Positions 1 to 3,512 of a stretch of 5,357 nucleotides of DNA are shown here, one piece after another. The notes below the pieces were generated by a model, which saw only the letters and a list, made by a program, of their open reading frames with translations, searched no databases and had not been told where the DNA came from. This DNA comes from CAZKUN01 sp964555935 (GTDB lineage Bacteria > Armatimonadota > Zipacnadia > Zipacnadales > VGFC01). The stretch is taken from the NCBI GenBank assembly GCA_964555935.1, contig CAZKUN010000412.1, positions 1 through 5,357 of the forward strand. The letters run 5' to 3'. Numbering within the stretch: position 1 is the first letter of the stretch; each line of letters starts with the position of its first letter. The position numbers and the translations under genes are program-made.

Positions 1-1209
1 GGAGGGCGCGGAAATCGTGGTCGCGTCCGTCCGTGACATCACTGAGCGCCTCACGCTGGAGCAGCGCCTGATCCAGACGCAGCGCCTCGAGAGCCTGGGC
101 CTACTCTCGGCGGGCATCGCGCATGACTTCAACAACCTGCTGATGCCGATCCTCGGCTACGCCAACATCGCGACGCAGCAGTTGCCGCCCGAATCTCCGG
201 CGCTGCCGCGGCTCCACCAGATCGAGACGGCCGCCCGTGCCGCCGCTGACCTGTTCAGCAACCTCACGGCCTACGCCGGTCAGGCAGATACAGAGACCGG
301 GCCGGTCGATCCGACCGAATTGATCAAGCGGATGGCCGCCATCCTGGAGACGACGATGTCGCCGCGGACAGTGCTGAGCCACCAGTTCGCCGACAATCTT
401 CCGGCCATCGACGGGGACTTCTCGTAGCTACGACAGGTCGTGATGAACCTGATCACGAACGCCACCGATGCGATCGGCGAGCGCAGCGGTCAAATCACCA
501 TCCGCACAGCAGCCCTCCACGCGGACGCGCAATACCTCCGAGCGACCCACGTCGATGACGAGCTGCCACCGGGCACCTACGTCACGATCGAAGTGGCGGA
601 CACGGGAATCGGGATGGAGTCCGCAACGGCGACCCACATGTTCGATCCGTTCTTCACGCCGAAGGGCGACGGACGGGGTCTAGTCATGGCCAGCGTCCTG
701 GGCATCGTCAGGTCCCACCGCGGTGCCGTGAAGGTCTACACCGAGCCGGGCGAGGGAACGAGCGTGAAGCTGTTGTTCCCCGTCGCGGCGTCGCCCGCTG
801 CGCCTCCGCCCGTGATCCCGGCAACGGTCGGTGCCGACCCACTCACCGTCCTGGTTGTCGACGATGACGAATCGGTGCGCACCGTCGCGGTGGACATGCT
901 AGAAGTCGTCGGATGGAACGTAATCTCCGCCGTTGACGGTAACGCCACAATCCAGGCCCTTGCCGATCATCGAGATGAGGTCGGGGTCGTCCTGCTCGAC
1001 TACATGATGCCGGGCATGCCGAGCGCGGATGTCGCCACTGAACTCAAACGGCTGGCGCCAGAGATCCCGATCATCCTCAGCAGTGGCTACGCCGAATCCG
1101 AAGCAACGGCAACATTCCCGGGCAAGGGGCTCGCCGGTTTCTTACAGAAGCCCTCACGATCGCGGTGCTGTCGCACGTCGTGAACAAGGCGCTGACGCCC
1201 GGGGCATAG
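1..1209 (+). pseudogene. Hybrid sensor histidine kinase (PAS end-HisKA-HATPase-REC), 5'-truncated by the window and disrupted
   Basis: The gene would encode a sensor kinase that autophosphorylates a His and passes phosphate to its own receiver. The frame is open from base 2, so the true start lies upstream; the GTG at 17 is internal. The first residues (VVASVRDITER) look like a PAS domain end. HisKA follows with H-box AHDFNN (His codon 122-124). The N-box NLITNATDAI begins near 446, the G1 box is DTGIGM near 599-616, and the receiver runs from about 841 with phospho-acceptor Asp at 998-1000 and conserved Lys at 1148-1150. Three lesions are visible. An in-frame TAG at 425-427 sits where relatives usually have Gln (S-stop-LRQVVMNL). 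The G2 box reads GRGLV instead of GRGLG (Val codon 683-685). A one-base deletion near 1154-1155 shifts the frame; restoring it gives a normal tail (TIAVLSHVVNKAL) ending at TAG 1207-1209. Family assignment is secure and inactivation is likely. Sequencing error could explain one lesion, but hardly all three. Confidence 0.88.
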
Positions 1210-1210
1210 C

Positions 1211-1238
1211 CGCCAGCCTCGCCGAAGTTACGCTGGCG
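1211..1238. terminator. Inverted repeat just after the kinase stop, possible terminator
   Basis: CGCCAGC (1211-1217) and GCTGGCG (1232-1238) are perfect 7-bp arms around a 14-nt loop. The repeat begins two bases after the restored kinase stop at 1207-1209 and precedes the tRNA promoter region. There is no T tract, so an intrinsic terminator is only a suggestion based on position. Confidence 0.35.
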
Positions 1239-1256
1239 CGCGCGGCGCGACGAATC

Positions 1257-1262
1257 TAGAAT
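1257..1262 (+). promoter_or_regulatory. Candidate -10 box of the tRNA operon
   Basis: TAGAAT matches TATAAT at five of six positions. It ends 11 bases before the mature 5' end of tRNA-Trp, which would place transcription start a few bases upstream of the tRNA. No convincing -35 hexamer is seen 16-18 bases upstream. Confidence 0.45.
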
Positions 1263-1273
1263 GATTCAGGCGC

Positions 1274-1350
1274 AGGAGTGTAGCTCAGTTTGGCAGAGCA
1301 ACGGTCTCCAAAACCGTAGGTCGTGGGTTCGAGTCCCTCCACTCCTGCCA
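1274..1350 (+). tRNA. tRNA-Trp (anticodon CCA)
   Basis: Acceptor arms AGGAGTG (1274-1280) and CACTCCT (1340-1346) pair fully, followed by discriminator G and encoded CCA (1348-1350). The anticodon stem ACGGT/ACCGT encloses loop CTCCAAA with anticodon CCA at 1308-1310, which reads UGG. The T arm carries the usual GTTCGAGTC. It is the first of three tandem tRNA genes, 11 bases before tRNA-Leu, presumably co-transcribed. Confidence 0.97.
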
Positions 1351-1361
1351 GACCTTTCGGC

Positions 1362-1448
1362 GCCCAGGTGGTGGAATCGGCAGACACGCCGTCTTGAGGG
1401 GGCGGTGCCCGCAAGGGCGTATGAGTTCAAGTCTCATCCTGGGCACCA
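1362..1448 (+). tRNA. tRNA-Leu (anticodon GAG)
   Basis: Acceptor arms GCCCAGG (1362-1368) and CCTGGGC pair fully, with discriminator A and encoded CCA (1446-1448). The anticodon stem CCGTC/GGCGG contains one T-G wobble and encloses loop TTGAGGG, giving anticodon GAG at 1396-1398 (reads CUC/CUU). The long variable arm TGCCCGCAAGGGCGT marks a class II tRNA and supports Leu. It lies between tRNA-Trp and tRNA-Gly. Confidence 0.97.
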
Positions 1449-1476
1449 CAACACTGTGGGGCCGCAAGAGGCTCGA

Positions 1477-1552
1477 GCGGAAGTAGCTCAGTTGGTAGAG
1501 CGTCTCCTTGCCAAGGAGAAGGTCGCCGGTTCGAGTCCGGTCTTCCGCTCCA
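1477..1552 (+). tRNA. tRNA-Gly (anticodon GCC)
   Basis: Acceptor arms GCGGAAG (1477-1483) and CTTCCGC pair fully, with discriminator T and encoded CCA (1550-1552). The anticodon stem TCTCC/GGAGA encloses loop TTGCCAA, anticodon GCC at 1510-1512 (reads GGC/GGU). It is the last tRNA before the integrase gene, which makes its 3' half the best candidate attachment site. The gene itself appears intact. Confidence 0.97.
1528..1552. other. Candidate attachment site core (3' end of tRNA-Gly)
   Basis: Tyrosine integrases often recombine within tRNA 3' ends and restore the tRNA with an element-borne copy. Here a complete tyrosine recombinase starts 107 bases past tRNA-Gly, so the T arm and 3' acceptor strand are the natural candidate for the crossover region. 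No second copy of this stretch occurs in the window, so neither the core limits nor the site's use can be shown. Confidence 0.35.
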
Positions 1553-1572
1553 ATCCCCTCTTTTGAATCTAC

Positions 1573-1587
1573 GAGGAGCCTCTCCTC
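1573..1587. repeat. Short hairpin downstream of the tRNA operon
   Basis: GAGGAG (1573-1578) and CTCCTC (1582-1587) form a perfect 6-bp inverted repeat with a 3-nt loop, 20 bases after tRNA-Gly. It may help end tRNA transcription, but no T run follows. It may also belong to the element's attachment or control region. Confidence 0.35.
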
Positions 1588-1593
1588 CGACTC

Positions 1594-1617
1594 GTGCTAG
1601 TATTGGCATACAAGCAC
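1594..1617. promoter_or_regulatory. Near-perfect 24-bp palindrome upstream of the integrase
   Basis: GTGCTAGTAT (1594-1603) and ATACAAGCAC (1608-1617) pair at nine of ten positions around a 4-nt centre, TGGC. The left arm contains TAGTAT, usable as a weak -10 box, about 57 bases before the integrase start. A second inverted repeat, GCACCA (1621-1626) with TGGTGC (1642-1647), follows. A repressor operator for int or an integrase-binding site are both plausible; neither is shown. Confidence 0.45.
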
Positions 1618-1659
1618 AGCGCACCACGAGCCTCTAACTTTTGGTGCTGATCGGGGTGG

Positions 1660-2598
1660 ATGATGGCCCGTACAGCCGCCAAGGCGAAGACCAGGCAACA
1701 GCCTCTACCTGAAGATTATCGGCTGTTGGCCGAGAGCTTCCGACGGTCCCTACTGGCGGGCAACAAGAGCCCGCGCACCGTGCAGGGCTACGGAGAGTCC
1801 GTCGCCTTCTTCGGTGACTTCCTCGCGGACCAGGGCATGCCCCAGCACGTCGCAAACATCACGCGCGAGCACGTCGAGTCCTTCATCGTCGATCTCCTGG
1901 GTCGCTTCAAGCCATCGACGGCAGCGACTAGGTACAGAAATCTTCGCGTCTTCTTCGGGTGGCTGGTGGACGAGGGCGAAATCAAAGAATCGCCCATGGT
2001 AAAGATGACGCCCCCGACCATCCCCGAAGAGCCGCCCGAGGTCCTGACCGAAGATGAGCAGCAGCGGCTCCTGAAGGTTTGTGACGGTCGGGAGTTCGAC
2101 GCCAGACGAGACAAGGCCGTGATCATGCTGTTCATGGACACCGGCATGCGCCTCAGCGAGTTGGCTAACCTTCAAGTCGCTGACGTTGACTTCGACATGA
2201 ACGTCGCGCTGGTCGTCGGCAAGGGCGGGCGTCCTCGCGCCTGCCCGTTCGGGCGAAAGACGGCGATGGCGCTCGACCGTTATCTGCGTGTTCGTCCGGC
2301 GCATCGTGAGGCCGGACGCGATGAGCTATGGCTCGGTCATGCTGGAAAGATGACGCCGCGGGGCGTCGCAGCCCTAGTGGCGCGGCGCGGCAAGCAGGCC
2401 GGTATCGCACACCTCAACCCTCACTTGTTCCGACACTCGTTCGCCCACACATGGCTTGCCGCCGGGGGGAACGAGGGCGACTTGATGCGACTCGCAGGCT
2501 GGCGATCGCGGTCGATGCTTGGCCGATACGGAGCCAGCGCCGCTGACGAGCGGGCGCGTGAAGCGCACAAGAAACTTAGTCCCGTAGATCGACTGTAG
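1660..2598 (+). CDS. Tyrosine recombinase/integrase, XerC/XerD-like
   Basis: This is a site-specific DNA recombinase that would integrate and excise the element through a 3'-phosphotyrosine intermediate. The protein is 312 aa, usual for simple phage or plasmid integrases with a SAM-like N-terminal core-binding domain (about residues 18-108) and a catalytic domain (about 126-312). The active-site set is complete: Arg164 (TGMRLSEL), Lys188 (VGKGGR), His255 and Arg258 (HLFRH), Trp281 in place of the commoner His (LAGWRS), and Tyr290 (GRYGAS). Two start codons are adjacent (1660 and 1663). The purine-rich GGGGTGG at 1653-1659 abuts the first, so 1663 has the better spacing. The gene lies directly after tRNA-Gly, which supports tRNA-targeted integration. 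It ends with TAG inside a small stem (2589-2604). No excisionase is evident nearby. Family assignment is firm; target and directionality are inferred. Confidence 0.95.
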   Translation: MMARTAAKAKTRQQPLPEDYRLLAESFRRSLLAGNKSPRTVQGYGESVAFFGDFLADQGMPQHVANITREHVESFIVDLLGRFKPSTAATRYRNLRVFFGWLVDEGEIKESPMVKMTPPTIPEEPPEVLTEDEQQRLLKVCDGREFDARRDKAVIMLFMDTGMRLSELANLQVADVDFDMNVALVVGKGGRPRACPFGRKTAMALDRYLRVRPAHREAGRDELWLGHAGKMTPRGVAALVARRGKQAGIAHLNPHLFRHSFAHTWLAAGGNEGDLMRLAGWRSRSMLGRYGASAADERAREAHKKLSPVDRL

Positions 2599-2604
2599 AG
2601 TCGA
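2589..2604. repeat. Small stem-loop around the integrase stop codon
   Basis: TCGACT (2589-2594) and AGTCGA (2599-2604) form a perfect 6-bp inverted repeat whose four-base loop GTAG contains the TAG stop (2596-2598). It is probably minor, given the much stronger hairpin downstream. Confidence 0.3.
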
Positions 2605-2633
2605 AGGCTTCTTGGGGGGATGAGCATCCACGA

Positions 2634-2665
2634 GGGGCGCGGCGACCGTCTGTCGTCGCGTCCCC
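2634..2665 (+). terminator. Strong GC-rich hairpin after the integrase, likely terminator without U tract
   Basis: GGGGCGCGGCGAC (2634-2646) pairs with 2652-2665 over 13 positions, including one G-T wobble (2642/2656) and one bulged T (2661), closing a 5-nt loop (CGTCT). It starts 36 bases after the integrase stop. No T run follows, so it would be a U-less, I-shaped terminator of the kind proposed for actinobacteria. It could instead be a structured RNA or processing signal. Confidence 0.55.
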
Positions 2666-2679
2666 ATGCCTCCGATGAG

Positions 2680-2740
2680 CACTCCGCCGTCCCGCTGTTA
2701 CGTCGAAGACGGAGTGGCCGGAGTGGTCGTCTGGGGCCAC
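2680..2740. repeat. Overlapping inverted repeats in the int-operon intergenic region
   Basis: CACTCCG (2680-2686) pairs with CGGAGTG (2710-2716), and GTGGCC (2714-2719) pairs with GGCCAC (2735-2740). The two structures share bases and exclude each other. GGAGTGG also occurs twice as a direct repeat. No gene is supported here. The region may hold regulatory or replication sites, but nothing identifies which. Confidence 0.35.
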
Positions 2741-2753
2741 GTCTGAAGGGCTC

Positions 2754-2785
2754 CGAGGGATCGCGAACGTCCCTCTGATCCCTCG
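2754..2785. promoter_or_regulatory. Candidate operator: 9-bp inverted repeat at the -35 position of the operon promoter
   Basis: CGAGGGATC (2754-2762) and GATCCCTCG (2777-2785) are perfect 9-bp arms with a 14-nt spacer that holds a further TCCCT (2770-2774). The right arm covers the place where a -35 hexamer would lie for the -10 box at 2798-2803. A dimeric repressor or activator binding here would control the three-gene unit. No regulator gene is visible in the window. Confidence 0.45.
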
Positions 2786-2797
2786 CTAGACGGGATA

Positions 2798-2803
2798 TAC
2801 AAT
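2798..2803 (+). promoter_or_regulatory. Candidate -10 box of the three-gene operon
   Basis: TACAAT, within GATATACAAT, matches TATAAT at five of six positions in an AT-rich patch of otherwise GC-rich DNA. Transcription would start near 2810, giving a leader of only about 8 bases before ATG 2818, with no Shine-Dalgarno sequence. That fits leaderless or near-leaderless expression. No -35 consensus is recognisable. Confidence 0.5.
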
Positions 2804-2817
2804 AACCCCGTACCCGT

Positions 2818-3099
2818 ATGGGTATGACGCAGCGTTTGTCACCAGAGGAGGCTTCCCTCCGCGGCCGCATCGGAGCCTACGCGCTCCACGCTCGGTACGA
2901 CGCGCGCGAGACCACCGAGAAAGCCCGTGCGGCGGCGAGAACCGCGCTTGATACGCGTCTGATCGACGAGTTCGACCTCGACCCCGAGGGCCGAGGCTTC
3001 GAGACCCACTTGAAGCATGCCAGGTCCGCTCACTTCTCACGCCTCGCGCTCCGGTCCGCCCGGAAGCGGAAGCGCCGCCGGCAAGGTGGTGCGCGATGA
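2818..3099 (+). CDS. Small conserved-type hypothetical protein with basic C-terminus
   Basis: The 93-aa product has no enzyme motif that I recognise. It opens with LSPEEASLRGRIGAYALHA, is predicted largely helical, and ends in a strongly basic run (RLALRSARKRKRRR, about residues 75-88) that could bind nucleic acid. From memory, similar small proteins (LSPEE...RARIAA...HARRAYFLRLALRSA pattern) are common hypotheticals beside replication genes in actinobacterial plasmids and integrative elements; no search was run. ATG 2818 is the first start after the candidate promoter, and ATG 2824 is an alternative. Bases 2805-2824 contain tandem CCCGTA units and a TACCC/GGGTA inverted repeat around the first ATG, so start choice is uncertain. 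The stop overlaps the next start as ATGA (3096-3099), implying translational coupling. High third-position GC supports coding. Function is unknown. Confidence 0.8.
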   Translation: MGMTQRLSPEEASLRGRIGAYALHARYDARETTEKARAAARTALDTRLIDEFDLDPEGRGFETHLKHARSAHFSRLALRSARKRKRRRQGGAR

Positions 3100-3512
3100 C
3101 GCCTAACACTGACCAATCAGCTTCCCAGAACGCCCCCACCGAATCCCCTGAGCCCCTCGACCACGCCGACACCCTGGGGGTCGTACCGCCATGGGGTACT
3201 GAAGTGTGCCGGGTCTGCCGCTATCGGCGAAAAGGGCGTCCGCGCTGTCGAGGTCGGGACCTCAGCGAGAGTTCAGTCGTTTGCACGAATGTTCCGTCGG
3301 GGCGCGAACTTGAGAACGGCCATCTACACGAATGTCCCGACTGTTACAGCTGCGGTGGCGAACACGTTGCCGAAGACGACGGTGGCTATGTTGGTGTCTT
3401 CGATGTTGATGTTGTAGATGTCCTCCACGTTGAGAACGTCCTCGATGTTGTAGATGTCTTCGAGGTCGATGTCCTAGTTCATGGTGAAGATGGGGCCGTT
3501 GAGCCCCGATGA
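3096..3512 (+). CDS. Hypothetical protein with Cys clusters and an acidic Val/Asp hexad-repeat tail
   Basis: I do not recognise this 138-aa product. Residues 1-30 are polar and Pro/Ser-rich. Residues 38-63 hold CRVC plus Cys51 and Cys63, and residues 80-86 hold CPDCYSC, so one or two zinc sites are possible. Residues about 98-128 are a low-complexity Val/Asp tail (DVVDVL, HVENVL, DVVDVF) encoded by an 18-bp tandem repeat. The best evidence that it is translated is positional: it starts in an ATGA overlap with the upstream gene (3096-3099) and ends in an ATGA overlap with the primase-helicase gene (3509-3512). Against it, third-position GC is low over 3327-3473 (26 of 49 codons by hand count), and the opposite strand is open there. 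It may be a real accessory replication protein, a gene altered by repeat expansion, or partly a coincidental frame. Confidence 0.55.
   Translation: MTPNTDQSASQNAPTESPEPLDHADTLGVVPPWGTEVCRVCRYRRKGRPRCRGRDLSESSVVCTNVPSGRELENGHLHECPDCYSCGGEHVAEDDGGYVGVFDVDVVDVLHVENVLDVVDVFEVDVLVHGEDGAVEPR
3324..3482 (-). other. Possible antisense small ORF or remnant with hexad repeats (speculative)
   Basis: On the minus strand, 49 codons (3473 down to 3327) are open, ending in TAG at 3326-3324. The product contains EDIYNI-EDVLNV-EDIYNI-NIEDTN followed by a hydrophobic-leaning end (NIATVVFGNVFATAAVTVG). Third positions are G or C in 40 of 49 codons by hand count. An ATG at 3482-3480 is in frame but is followed two codons later by TAG (3476-3474), so a full ORF would need that stop lost or a later non-ATG start such as a GTG. 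Codons here are exactly opposed to those of the plus gene, so its G-first codons (Val, Asp, Glu, Gly) automatically give C-ended antisense codons. The codon signal is therefore weak evidence. Confidence 0.2.
3408..3479. repeat. 18-bp tandem repeat, three clear units and a degenerate fourth
   Basis: The units are GATGTTGTAGATGTCCTC (3408-3425), CACGTTGAGAACGTCCTC (3426-3443) and GATGTTGTAGATGTCTTC (3444-3461). Units 1 and 3 match at 17 of 18 bases. A fourth, poorly matching segment follows at 3462-3479. The period keeps frame on both strands: sense gives DVVDVL/HVENVL/DVVDVF and antisense gives EDIYNI/EDVLNV/EDIYNI. The stretch is clearly less GC-rich than its surroundings. Confidence 0.8.
3492..3507. 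promoter_or_regulatory. Hairpin immediately before the primase-helicase start
   Basis: GGGGC (3492-3496) and GCCCC (3503-3507) form a 5-bp stem with a 6-nt loop ending one base before the ATG overlap at 3509. No good Shine-Dalgarno sequence is otherwise present. Folding here would block independent initiation and make translation depend on ribosomes arriving from the upstream gene. That mechanism is inferred. Confidence 0.35.

Noticed and set aside
1274..1552. A phage-encoded tRNA cluster rather than host tRNAs
   Set aside because: The cluster is on the far side of the integrase from the element genes, next to a chromosomal-type sensor kinase, and has its own promoter-like site. Host origin is more likely, though not proven.
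1261..1566. A 101-codon plus-strand ORF, and minus-strand ORFs, spanning the tRNA cluster
   Set aside because: They are translations of the three tRNA genes. Peptides such as WVRVPPLLP and DSNPRPTVLE are known artefacts of tRNA sequence.
2620..2778. Plus-strand 52-codon ORF between the integrase and the operon
   Set aside because: It is Arg/Ser-rich without motif, has GGGGGG directly against its ATG, runs through the strong hairpin 2634-2665 and ends inside the inverted repeat at 2754-2785. Non-coding control DNA explains it better.
2421..3172. Long minus-strand ORFs opposite the integrase end and the 93-aa gene
   Set aside because: They lie antisense to genes with clear codon bias and conserved motifs, cross the intergenic control region, and show no recognisable protein features.
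3199..3417. Alternative plus frame giving RTAIYTNVPTVTAAVANTLP, ending in TAG near 3415-3417
   Set aside because: It looks protein-like, but it lacks a coupled start and any motif, and it conflicts with the frame bounded by two ATGA overlaps. It is kept only as a possible sign of frame changes in this gene.
425..3476. TAG reassigned to Gln, since TAG falls at a likely Gln site in the kinase and at codon 3 of the antisense ORF
   Set aside because: The integrase (2596-2598) and the restored kinase frame (1207-1209) end with TAG as a normal stop, no suppressor tRNA is present, and the kinase also has a frameshift. Ordinary decay is simpler.
3408..3479. CRISPR array or origin iterons
   Set aside because: The units are contiguous without spacers, which excludes CRISPR. 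They number only three to four, are degenerate, and keep codon periodicity, so coding repeats fit better than iterons.
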